A program made the position numbers and the translations under genes. Below are positions 34,963 to 47,332 of a stretch of 64,000 bases of DNA, in pieces. The notes below the pieces were generated by a model that saw only the letters and a program-made list of their open reading frames with translations, made no database searches and was not told the DNA's origin. The stretch's first letter is position 1; each line of letters opens with the position of its first letter. The DNA is taken from positions 6,041,001 to 6,105,000 of the forward strand of contig NC_092670.1 in the NCBI RefSeq assembly GCF_964355755.1. Direction: 5' to 3'. Source of the DNA: Antedon mediterranea. Lineage: Eukaryota > Echinodermata > Crinoidea > Comatulida > Antedonidae.

Positions 34963-37189
34963 TCTGTATTTTTATTATGTACAGGTACCTCTATGAAGTA
35001 TCTAAAATAAACAATCAGAAGGTTTTTCCCTTCCAACAAGCGACATTTATGAAATACAGTATTTAATCCATAGAGTACAGCTGGTGACCCATTATACATT
35101 TAACAGATAAAAGTCTGCTCTATATAGAATAAAAGACCACCACTATCTCATTGGTCTTTTAATGGAGAGAAAGTTGTTTAAAAAAATGTGTTTCTAGTAG
35201 GCCTAATAATTTGATATTTATATCTGGCAAGCAATCTCATAGTTTGTCGGACTGTTGGCATTATGAACAGTCCAGTTAACGTGTCAGATGCATTCATTTG
35301 GAATCAATCAATGTTTAGTGATTGTGAATGGGAAATGATCTAATATACACCATTGCCTTTTACTATAGAACCATTACAACAGTGGTAATCATGTACCATT
35401 AAATTATCAGTTGTTATTTTTAAGAAATAGTTATCTGCCAATTTTATAGGAAGAATTATTTTAATTTCAATTTTAGCAAACTACAGTACTCCATGAATAT
35501 GAATACTGATGAGTTTATAGAATGAAAAACTTGATTGTTATTTTATAGAAGTCAGCATTACACATTTTATTCCTCTAAATTTTAAATGTATATAGTATAG
35601 TTACTGTAGTGCAGTAAAGACAACTGTTTTGTAATTCATTTACAAACAAAACTGCTGTATTATTGAAACTCTACAATGTATTTCAGATATTATCCTTGCC
35701 TTTGCTTTCTGGGTTCCTTTCTAACTGCAAGCAATGATAATGTGATTAAAAGCCATCTTTCAACATTCATCCATACATACTGTACAGTCATCTGAAGTTG
35801 AAAAACAATTTAGAACTGTATGGCACAGTACATCAAGACCAAGCGAGAATTGCATTTTTTTTTAAAGTATACTGTAGATTATGACCCTAATATAAACCTG
35901 GGAGAAAATATGATAAAACTGCAAGCATGGTGTCAGGCCAGAGGACAAGTAAATAAATTGGAATCTCTCGGCCAAAAGAGAAAGTTGGCATGTATGTTAC
36001 TATCATTGAAAATACAGTACCTGTAGTAGTAGTTTTTTTTTCTTGAAACTTTCGTTTTTAACTCAAATTGTTAACTGTACTTCTTGAACTGCTATGTCTG
36101 AGCACTTGACTTGATTCAAAACTGTAACTCCATCTTAAAGTGCCTACTTATAGTTCTAATAGAAAGTACATGGTTTTTAAGCATATCCTGTAATGTGTAC
36201 ACCGCTCATCAAAGCTCATGAATGTTTGTCAATACAATATACACCGTTATTGCTGTCAGTAACTGCAGCAGAGTGCGTGTTTGTCTAATTACTTGTTGTT
36301 GAATCTAAGAAGGTAATCATTGCCAATAATGAGTGGGTGTTTGATAATTACTGATACAGTATGTGAATCATGAAATGATTTCTTTTCTGTGATGAAACAG
36401 TTGTCAAGAAAGAGATAATTGTCCTTGTGGTGTTTTGATTCATTAGTAGAAACCACAGTTGGAGATGTTGACACCAGTGTTATAGGCCTACAGCACTGCA
36501 GAATTAACTTTTTATTGTCCAACTTCTGAAATCCTGCTATTACTGCCCAAGGCTAGGAACGTTTTAATAAAGGTCTTTAAAGAGAATCTTTGTTCAATAA
36601 TCAAAATGGAATGTGCTCAGGTTATATTCATTGTTCTTATTTTTAAAAAAAATAAAGGTTATATCAGTAAACGTGTTTGTGACATCACTTTTTTAATTCA
36701 TTGTCAATTGTTGCAATGTCGGATTTCTTATGTTATTGAATACTGCAATGTTAATGACCAGTTTTCATTACAGTTTAAGTTTAAGCATTGTCGTTGAGTT
36801 TCAAAGCAAATTTACTAAATAATTTTAGCTAAATGCCCAATGCCAATTAGTCTATAAAATATACATTTGTGTAATTAATGTAAATAGGCATGTTACATAT
36901 CTGATGATAATCAGATGAATATTGTACTTATCATGTTTTGATATGTACTTTATAGTACAACCTGATATCATTATGAGTCACTAGTTGGAATACAGTGAAC
37001 TCATGGGAGAATCATCAAAGTTTTAGTTAATTATTTTTATACCATCTTTGTTAGTAAAGGTCAGATATTATCTGGTAATAGTGTACAACTCAGTGTATCC
37101 TTACCATTTGATTGATTCATTTTGTCTGCATGTAATATTTTGTTTTTCAACTGTTCAGATGGAGCTCTCACGGCGTACAGTACACGACT

Positions 37190-37290
37190 ACACCATGAGG
37201 GTCCCTAATGATCAGCTTATGCTGGATGGATCACCCTCATTAAATATTGTTCAAAATAAAATAAAAAAATACATAGGTCTGAAATAGAAA
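37190..37290 (+). mobile_element. 3' tail of non-LTR retrotransposon family L1x, copy 2
   Basis: GGGTCCCTAATGATCAGCTT followed by CTGGATGGATCACCCTCATT and an AATAAAATAAAA tail resembles the end of the element at 26600-26975. Only the tail remains. Confidence 0.6.
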
Positions 37291-39700
37291 TTTAAGTGGA
37301 AGCAACCTCTAACTGAATTTTGTTTGTTTAAAGGTTAAAGTCAATGTATGAGGCTTATGATACATAACCCCAAATTCATTTTAACCCCAACCAACCAAAC
37401 TCAATAACGGATTTCTTCCTCCCTCTTCCTTTCTGCAGTTTATATGAAAGCTAGCGTCATTGATTTACTTTGCTGTATGATATTATGACCTTGCTTTACG
37501 ATATAAAATGAAAGCATACTGAACTCCATACGTACTGTGTACAGACAGTACTGTACAGTACCTACTGATGATTTCATCTCACATGTGTTGCACCCCTGTA
37601 TGCTTGTTTACCTGTCAATCACAAAATCAGTAATGCATGGAAAGGAAATAATTAATAATCATTCAAATTTAGGTGAAAATTGAATTAGGAATAGTACTAA
37701 CTGTAGCTACATTTCACTGGTGGTTGTTGTAGTGCAATTGTTTTCCACCAGGTTTAATAATAACCATTGGTCTACACCTATGGGTTACACAGATTGTATC
37801 ATGGTATGTCCATGGTTCTGGTCAAACTGGACATCCAGTGTACACATGTGCATCTTTCGATAGAGTATATACTTCAGAATACTGGACTATCTCAGTCCCT
37901 GTCGCTGCGGTAAAATGAGTGACGAATAACAGCTGTATGATACAGTACATCATCCACACATCTGTGTACAGTACAATTCAGCCCAGTTAGAACGGGATTT
38001 TCCCAATCCCACATCAGCAGTTTACATTTTTTAAATCAATTATTTGTTGTGGAATTCTCCTTGGATATATAAGGCCAATCTTTGTTTATCCAGGTAAACG
38101 AAATCATACTTTGGGGTTTGTAATGGAAAAATACTGTACAATACATTGTACTGTATGTCTGCATAGTACTTGATTACTTTATTGATGTGTAGAAGATGTG
38201 TCCAAAATTTGTCCATTATACTGTAGTATTATTGTTATTTCAACACAATTGTCCCTAGGGTTACACATGTGTTGAAAATATAAAATCATTTGTGACAAAA
38301 CAGCAGTTGTTCTATGTGGGTTAGTATTGTTTCATTAAAATAAATAATCTTTAAAAAAGTTTTTAAAGGATCCAGATCTATGTCATGTCACAGTTGTTTG
38401 CACTAGCCTGATTGTGTACAAAGCCATGTGATCTGATGTTTTTAATAAACAAAAGTCCCCCCTTTTTTAGCTTCACTTATAAAGTAAACATTGGCCCAAT
38501 TATAATATTTTAATTCCGCATTCTTGTAATCCTGTAAAATAAGCAACCAAAACAAGACGTTTATAGAATCTCTGAAAGGTACAACACAATGCTGTGCTGA
38601 ATAAGGTAGGGTCTATTATAAAATTATAATCATTGTCAGAAACACTGTAATTTGTGAATTAGTTTCACTACTGTAGTAGTTTACTAACAAGGGCATGAAA
38701 AAACAGTGTGCCAATGTATAGTTAAGCATTCTGTGTTATTTTACTTACCAGGAATAACAGTAGAACTACAGTAATTTTCCTGAGGACAGAAAGACTTTAT
38801 AATTATCAAGCTTTACTGAATTGCTCGACAAGACCTATTAAGATATTGAGTTGAAAAGAAATATGCAATCTTTCCATGATTGTCGTGAAACTAAGAAAAT
38901 TGATTTTGATGTATGAGTGGTGTTTGCCTTTTTAGGTCGGAGACAAAAGAGGTCCAATAATTAAATAAAGAGAATCATGAAATAGTAATGGACTATGTGT
39001 AAAAACCTTATCTTTTGAATCCATGCATTATCCTACAGTATGCCTTGTGTATAGCCACGCCAGTCTTATGCTATACATGTTCATCAACCTTTATTTTAGA
39101 AAGTATTAAAAAATGAAACACCAAAGTGTTTATTTATTCTTTTACAATTCTGTGTACATTGTATGTTGTTTTCACAATACAATTTCAATATTCTTTCATT
39201 AAGTGTTATTATAAACAGCTATCAAGATCTATTTTGCCTTTGGGAATCTGACTTTTTAAGACCCCTTTTAAGTCTTTAGGCACAAACTTATCTGTGTATT
39301 AAAATACCTGTAGTCAACATCAATGACTGCCTGTACTTTGTGACACTTTGAGCTAGAAAAACACTAAAACCAGCTTAAGGCTACAGTATTTATAGTGCCA
39401 TCAGTTTCCAGGCTAGCTTTTTGACATTTAACTGTGATTTCTACCAGCAACTTCGATGTTATAATCACGTATCATGATTAAAATTTCACTAATTTATTAA
39501 GTAACTACTATTATATGATAGGGAATGGGTATTTTCTACAGAGATTAAATGATATTTCCAATATCATTAATTTTAATTTCATTCATTTTAACATTCATGT
39601 TGTGTCTTTTGTATGTATAATTTCATTTGCAACTTCCTTTTATGGATAAACAACCAATAGATTAAAACCAATTTTTGTTTTGTCTAAACATTATTTATCA

Positions 39701-40065
39701 ATTGTTTCTCAGTCTCAATGTATACAGTTCTTGGAAATATAGGAAAAACTGTTGAACTATACGAATGACATTAATAATACGTTCCAATATTTATATATGT
39801 ACATACCGGTAAATATTAACCAATTTGATAGTGCTTTTATTTTTGTCTATCAATGATTGCATTGTTTCTCAGTCTCAATGTATACAGTACTTGGAAATAT
39901 AGGAAAAACTGTTGAACTATAGAAATGACGTTAATACATTTCAAAGTTATTTATACCGGTATATTAACCAATCTGTTTTTTAAATTTAAATATCGATTGT
40001 TTCTCATTTTCAATTCTTAGTATACTTGGAAATACAGTATAGGAAAAATGTCAATATAAAAAAAA
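39701..40065 (+). repeat. Three degenerate tandem copies of a 130-160-bp unit
   Basis: Units start at 39701, 39861 and 39995 with ATTGTTTCTCAGTCTCAATG (third copy diverged). Copies 1 and 2 share CTTGGAAATATAGGAAAAAC, TGTTGAACTATA and, further on, ATACCGGTA with TATTAACCAAT. Copy 3 keeps only parts. Confidence 0.88.
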
Positions 40066-42638
40066 AAAAACAATGATAATTATATCATTTTTAATATATT
40101 ATTTCCTTTTGAATTCCAAGCTGTTAAAATTCTTCCTTTCATGAAGGTTAAAACGATTGCTAAAAAATTAAATCAGGTCATATTAAATTTGTAAGAGTAT
40201 TACACCTATACAGTACTGTACATCTGTGTTTTCTATTCACAATACCGTATTTATTTGAATAAACTCCCTGCTTTTTAATCAATTTTCCCTCAAATAAACA
40301 CCTCCCATAGAAAATTATTTAGAATAAATGCTCCAGGATGTTGTTTTTTTTCAAACGATCATGTTTATATAATTTTTACTGTATTTTATTACTTTTTGAT
40401 ATGATTGGTGTTGTATCTCTAGGGGGCATTTATGGAGCTTTATGTGATTACATGTACAGTATGTTACCATTTTACACCCAAAAAAATACCTAAAATATTT
40501 TATGCTTACCTCCCTATGATTCTACCATGTTATAAACTTTGTATTATTATAGAGGTGTCTGTTAGCTTTTGTTCCCTTTGTTTTTAATTGTTTACCACGT
40601 CCAAAATGTCCTGCCAATTCAACAATTACTATTTTAGTCCAAGCTAAATATTTGAACTTAAACTTCCCTTATTAAAAAATTAGAACAGATTTAATATTTA
40701 AAATATTTCAGTTGTCGTGTTAAATCCAAATGTTTTCAACAAGATTTGTTTAGTTGTTAATTTGTTCTTCACACTATAATTAAAAGTGTGAAAAAAATCA
40801 ACCAAGAATTAATCAAACTTAAAGTCTTCTGATCGTGATCGTATAGAAACCTATCCATTATATTACATTAATTAGCAACACATTTTCTTAGTATAGATTA
40901 AAATAATCTTCTGAATTTATAGCTAAAAGTTAAACTTGTATTACAAACCAAATGTTCAAATGGTTTTTAAAGCCTCTAAAGCAGTCTGTGGTAGAAGTCA
41001 AGCCCTTGGATTACTATGTTGTGTGGATCTATTTCTTCCTGTCTAAGTTCCGGGTTACAAGTAATATCCATAAAAGTCAGTAAAAGGTGCAACACAGGGC
41101 AAGGGCAATGTCCTGCTTACATTATTTGGTATTTTCTAGTTACCAGCTAGATTAAAGATGTGTACTGTAAATCAAGGATTTAGAGAATAGGGTCCTTGTA
41201 GAGGGCCACTGGACTGGAACCTATTACCTCTTACATTATTTTGCAACAGTGACACTCAACTTCACTCTCTATGTCTAACATAGTATTATATAGAGGAAGA
41301 AGTGAAATGCTGTAGAATCTTGACGTGGGGCTCAAACTACAGTAATTTAGGTCAATAGACCTACTTTTGATAATAGGTTGGAGGTTGAAAGTATACTGTA
41401 TATGTTCTTCATGTACAGTATGACGTACGGTTGTAAATTGCCAAACAAACTCCTTCTTTGAACCAACTTACTCTTGCTACTTTGATCAAAACCGGATGGT
41501 ACTAAAGCCTGTTACATTAGTACAGATCTATTGTATGCTTTTAGAAATGGGAAAATTTATCCATAAGAGAGACAAGTTCATTTTCTTTTGAAAGATGGGA
41601 GGCAACCTAAAAGACATCAACAACACTGTCCATGGTTATCCAAGTAGAGAATGTATGCATCGCATACCTCGTGGTACTAAATTGTGAATGAAAAAATGAG
41701 TGTTTCTTAACCATTACCAGCCTACATATTCAGACGTTCCAACACCCAACAATTTCGGGGGTTTAAATTGTTAACCAGATTTGGCACGTTTTTAACAGAT
41801 TTAATGCGTCTTCACATATTCTAGCAACTAATTAAATGTAATTATTTATAAAACAATAATTTTTCTAAAAAACAGAATTCAGGGTTTGAAAAATTTGTTT
41901 AAGCTAAAACCAAAATTTTGAGGATATTAGATGAAAATTAGGGAGACTGCTGGAGAAATCGAGATAGTTGGAAGTTTATAGTATGAATTTTGTACAGTTT
42001 AGAAAGCATGATGTACCCTTTTGCATGGTGATGTTTAAGAAAATAAAAAAGTAGAGTTGTTTATAGAGTGATGTACAGTAGTGATAGTGTAAAGTAAGTA
42101 GCTTTAAATACTATTACTAGCACTGTAGGCCTGTGCTGCTCTTGAAAGATAAATTAATATTTGAGTATTTTCATACGATGACTCACTGTGTAACATTTGC
42201 ATCCAATGTTATTATGATTCATGATATAATTATGTATCCAGAAATTCCTTCACTGAACATACATCAATCATATTTTAATAGAATTCTACACTAAACTACT
42301 TATGTACTGAGTGTTGTATATTTCCTGAATTATATAACAAAGCTAGTCAGGTAGAATATTTAATCAACAGCAAATTAAATTCTATGCCTACTTTTCATAT
42401 ATGCTTGTTTGTTACTTGCTAAATAAACATACATCACATTGGATGTTGTTGCCCTATTTAGTGGGGTGTTTACTCAATCATACAGTAGTACCTGATGCTT
42501 TTGTATTGAAAATTGTTAAGTTTCAAGTCCATTTTTTTGTTGCAAATTTTATTATTAGGGGAGCCTTTAATACTGTGGTATAGCTAATTTTGATATACCA
42601 ACAGGATAATAATAGTCTAATAAAGGCCAATTGGTCAG

Positions 42639-42900
42639 TGATTGAGTGGCTGAGCGGTTAAAACACTGGAACCGTAATTACGTAGCCATAACATCGGTAG
42701 GGGTTCGAGGCTCACTCACTCCATGGTTCTGGTGGTAGAACGAGTCTTCTCGGAGAAGGACTATAAACCGTAGGTCCAGTGTACACATCTAGCTCGTGTG
42801 CACTTTAAAGAACCTAGTACATCTTTTGAGACGAGTAGGGGGTTACCCCGGTGTATTAGTACATTACAGCCACTGATCACCAACTGATATAATTGTAACG
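42639..42900 (+). mobile_element. tRNA-derived SINE family S1, best-preserved head
   Basis: Clear polymerase III signals: A box TGGCTGAGCGG and B box GGTTCGAGGCT, with a Leu/Ser-type tRNA look. The body matches the copy at 10841: CATGGTTCTGGTGGTAGAAC, TATAAACCGTAGGTC and CTTTAAAGAACC. Compared with that copy it keeps an extra TTCTCGGAGAAGGAC segment. The 3' tail is truncated. Confidence 0.87.
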
Positions 42901-45900
42901 CTAATAACAATATACTGTAGAATAAGTTATTCCTTATGAACATTTACACAAAGCGCGGAGCAGACAAGCTGAGGATAGATACAGATCCTACGTGGGATAT
43001 GCTTTTTTCCACATACCTTTACCGCTCGTCTGTGTAAATTAATCGTCGTTAAGATGACTCAACATGGAATACTTGACAAGAACCATTGTGAAAATTTAGT
43101 TATATATAATTTATTGTGAAACTTTCAAATAAAGATTGGTCAGTTATCTACCTCTGAATTCACTTTTTTAGAAGATTCGACAGTTAGTTTTGAAAAAACA
43201 GAATAAGTCACAAACCTTCAAGGGATTACTTTTTCCAATATCTCATAGATTTAAGAAATTTAGAGTATTACAGGTTCTGTAATAATTATTTATGGATTGA
43301 TGATTTGATACTACAGTACGCCCACTAGGTTACTAACTGTTACTCCCACTCCTGAAAACATTAATTAGTCATGTTGTATCTTGGAGTAATTACAGTAGGC
43401 CTAAGTTGCTTAATGGTTGTACTCATCAGTTCTCATCAATGGAAATCTATTCCTATGCATTGAATATAAATTTTGTCAAATTGTTTGGTTTTATTTATTT
43501 TTTTTAAATTATTTTATTAGAGAGAAACAGCCAATTAGATGTGCCACTCCAATAAAAAAGTAAAACGTACAGAAATGAAAATAAATTCATAATAAAATTA
43601 TATAATTCTTAAATAATTTCTTTAAATATCTTTAAAATGTATCCAACTTTTGCCTAGAAGAAATGAATTTCTAATATCAGCAGTTATGGTAGACAATTAT
43701 TACATTGCATTCAGGGAAGGATCCAGAATCCATAATGATGAGAGTCTGTCAAAAATTGAGCAGCCGTTCACATATTAAATGGACCACTTATTTTAGCCAA
43801 TCAACAGATCAGTAGCTACCCAAGACATGTGAATGTGCTGTATGAGTGTTGTTTTACAACAGTGTACAAACTTTTGATATTTGTGTTTATTCAGTGAATC
43901 ACTCTAAATTCATTGATAAGCTACAATAATACAACAAATCAAATATTACTGTACATTTTAATTGTTTAAATATTGTATTGAACTCCTGATACATTGTTCT
44001 CTTAAGTTTATGATTATATTTATAATATTTTTGCCTTTCCTATCGCCTTTCACTATCACAAACAACTAAATAAAATGTCGAGAAATAAAACAAAACAAAA
44101 TACCAATGAAACCAAGATGTGATTAGAATATTCTAAAGATCTACAAGGATAAACATTTCCTCACCTACTGTACAAAATCTTTCCCTAACAGAACAAACTG
44201 GAGAATAGTCGAAAGCATATGTCGTAAAAGGTATTAACAAATCTTTCTGGTGAAACTGATACGCTCAACAAAAATAAAATTCAGAGAACAACCAAATAAA
44301 TAAAACTAATAATACTACTGCTTTACTTTTGATTATGTTATGAATGTTATGTTGCAATCTGTATGTATTTGTTGGTCAATGTTGGTTTATACAGATAGAC
44401 ACGATTTCTATTCCTTGTTAGCATCTCTTCATTCAGAACCATGTCTGCAAAACTTATGGTTGTGTGTTGAGATGCTCCCTCCAGGGTTCATTGAATGTAC
44501 TATTGTGTGATAGGGATGTTTATGTATAGTAATTGGGTTGTTGGGAGTTCAGAGAAATAGGCCAATGTCGGTTTATCCAGGTAAAGCAGACTACCAACAC
44601 CACTTTAGACAGATGAATACCCTGATAATGATGTTTTGAAATTGAGAAAACCTACAGTAGAGAACCAGGTGAAGTGAGATGATTTGAAGATAGACACATT
44701 TTGATTCTATTAAAGTTATATATAAACTATAAGCGTCTAATTTTAGTAATATAATAACTACATTTATATGTTTGAGTGAAAGTAATTGATTACATTCATC
44801 TATGTTAAAGTTCATTCTGCAACAGGAACAACTGGAGACTATGAGTTCATTAATGTATTATAAATGTTTATATTAAAACGTTTAATGGTATCAAATGTTA
44901 AAAGAGGAAAATGTAAATTTAATAGGACAAAATTAATTTGTATAATACACAAAAAACAATTGGCACTCATGTTCCAGGTGGTCACATGCAGACATTTCCA
45001 TATAGAGTATAAGGTTAAGGCCAATAACCCTTAAAAAAAATGTTCAAAAAGAATAGGGAATTACCCTCATGTTTTTCCCCTAACCCAACCATCAGATTTA
45101 ACCTCTGAACGTGCAGGTTTCTAAGACATGAAATAACCCCAGCTAGAGCCTACAGTATCCTTTTTCATTCAACTGATGTAATATAATCATTTTCATTTAC
45201 TGCAACACTGTACACTTCAGTTTAAACCCTTTCTCACAGATGTGCTTGCAACATGATGGTATACAGTAGATGCCTCAGTGCATTGTTACTGGATATTCAC
45301 ATAGGACTTTAGATGCTAGAAATAAACCAGTATATATACTGACTATCTGTGAAAACAAGTTGATGTACCCGGTCAATAAAATGTGTCCGCAAACATCTCT
45401 TTATTGAGAGCATCCTTGTTTATTAAAAAAATGACAATGAATTCAACTGTACATGCATTGTACTTGCCCACTATGCATTTAAGGCTACTACCAGTATAGT
45501 ACTTTGTTTGTATGTACGTTTATAATAATCTTTGTGTAATATTATGTGTAGATATGCTAGGAATGCAGTAAGTACAGCAGGAGGTATACCCTGTTATTTC
45601 CTAGACAGATACAGTACAATCAACAAGTTGTAATGTTTGAAAACAATGCATTATCAGTTTGCAAACATGTGTGATATAAATAAAACAATGCCACTAGTTA
45701 ATTGACATAAATAGTAATTTTTTTTATCATTCAAGACAACATTGTAAATGTGTATAAATCATAATAGTAACAAATGTAAAATTGTATGTATACTTATTTT
45801 TAATTCCACTGTGGAAATACCTTAAATTATATTAAAGTCTTTTAAATATTCATTGTACACTAATTTTCCCTGTGTATGGCAAGAGATTCCTAATTACTGT

Positions 45901-46059
45901 ATATTAGAGAACATTCTTGATTTAGTTTTAACACATTTGTGACAGCTCTCCAGTCTTATGTCAGGCAACTTTAAACTTTTTTTTTTTTATCTTTAAACAA
46001 TCATTTTTATCTGTATATTTAATAATATTTATATATATATATATTTTTTAGATTGAATT

Positions 46060-46226
46060 TTAATGATTGTTCAATTTGATGCCTCGCAATTTTTTAATTT
46101 TTATATCTTTGTATTTTGATTGTTCAAGTGCAGTCATGGCAATCCTCAGGGTATGCACCGCTGTCTTGTTGTCAGGTATTTTTGTGCCTGAAAATTGAAT
46201 AAAATAAAATAAAAAATAAAATAAGT
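46060..46226 (+). mobile_element. Probable 3' end of a non-LTR retroelement
   Basis: A unique-looking stretch with GGTATGCACCGCTGTCTTG ends in GAATAAAATAAAATAAAAAA. Such (AATAA)n tails mark retroposed ends. No coding part remains. Confidence 0.45.
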
Positions 46227-46565
46227 GTAAATTTAAGGCATAAACTATGTTTGTATTCAGCGAGCAAACAATTATTTCTAATTTAATAAATATAATAAAA
46301 TATCAATGAAACTGAACTACAATCATTATACTGACTGATGTTTTTTTTTATATTTGTTCTAGTATTAGATAAATTAAATCATAGTAAAAATTGAGTAAGA
46401 AATTCCTTCTCAATTAGTATACAGTAGAACCATTCAGAAAATAAATTCTATATAGTCTTTATCTCTCTGTTTCAAGCCTGGGGTATGAAATGCTGGCTGT
46501 CTAGTGATTTCTGGTCAATTTTAATAGAATGAATTGTCTGTGTTTATATAAATATTAATACGAAT

Positions 46566-46698
46566 ATTAATTAATGTAGATCCAGGAAATCCTTTGTGTA
46601 TAAAACCACTAACCAATTTAACTCAATTAAATCAGATTATAATACTTTATGTAATTTTCTTTTGAATTATGTCTATTTTTTTTCTGTGTTATTAGTAC
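46566..46698 (+). repeat. Repeat flanking myosin exon 1, upstream copy
   Basis: Shares about 135 bp with 47634-47796 in direct orientation: AGATCCAGGAAAT, CTTTGTGTATAA, TTTATGTAATTTTCTTTTGA. The copies bracket the first coding myosin exon. Confidence 0.85.
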
Positions 46699-47223
46699 AC
46701 AAACGTCATGCCCATGATGGACTGACGCGATCTTGTTGCAGTATTTACTTTAAAATACTTTATTTTTCAAACACTAAAAAAATGCCAATGTAAATGATTT
46801 GCGAAAGTTTTATGTTACAAAAGTTTCTGGTTGTACTGTACAGTACAAGCCAGGACTAGAAACCTGTTGAAAACACCTGCAATATTTAAATATCTTCTTA
46901 TTATAAATGTCCGAGTTCCTTGGGCCTTAATGATTCTAAGGTTTTGCTTAATAGCAGGCATTCATACTGTAGCAAAAGGATGTAGGCATAGCTTATAGAT
47001 GTGAGGGTAACTGGGTTGAGAAAAATAAAACGGTACAAAACTAAGATACTCGGAGGTTTCAGAGTGTGTGCTATGTTGAAAATTATACAATCTAACCAGT
47101 GGCGCAATGCAGAGGCCTGAGGCCCTCGTTTAGTCACTCTAAATGACCTTTTAATGCTGAAGGCTTCTGCAATTTTTACCCTTTTAATCTTTTTTCTCCT
47201 TTCTTAGGGGCCCCTATAAGTTC

Positions 47224-47260
47224 CGGGGCCCCTAGCCAGTGAGCACTCTCATAGCCATAA
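47224..47260 (+). repeat. Dispersed repeat family B fragment, copy 2
   Basis: CCTAGCCAGTGAGCACTCTC is similar to 8316-8363 and 63001-63049, preceded by a G/C-rich GGGGCCCC-type stretch. Confidence 0.5.
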
Positions 47261-47332
47261 TTTAAATAATTACATTTAATAATTATGTTATTAATAACAA
47301 ACTTTTAAATTATTTCTTTCAGATACATGACG

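Larger units (their letters stand above)
33561..47332. other. Intergenic region between IGF2BP and the myosin gene
   Basis: Nearly 14 kb with no convincing coding exon; all ORFs are short and lack family features. It holds the repeats and fragments listed separately. Near 34130-34264 a CCAAT-containing stretch ends in TTTCTAAG before GTAAAT, which could be a non-coding first exon of the myosin gene, but nothing proves it. Minus-strand AT-rich tails near 33570-33640 and 43495-43560 look like retroelement ends. A pair of ACCGTATTTATT-type repeat fragments occurs near 40243 here and 49773 in the next gene. Confidence 0.6.

Noticed and set aside
37048-37287. 79-codon frame near 37.1 kb, with a cag before an ATG that resembles an exon start
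   Set aside because: The second half is the retroelement tail also seen at 26.9 kb.
42639-42720. Functional tRNA gene
   Set aside because: A and B boxes are good, but acceptor and anticodon stems are not intact and the sequence runs into a SINE body repeated elsewhere.
43147-43153. CTACCTC, a let-7 seed match, as evidence for IGF2BP regulation
   Set aside because: It is 12 kb past the stop with several AATAAA signals between; one 7-mer is expected by chance.
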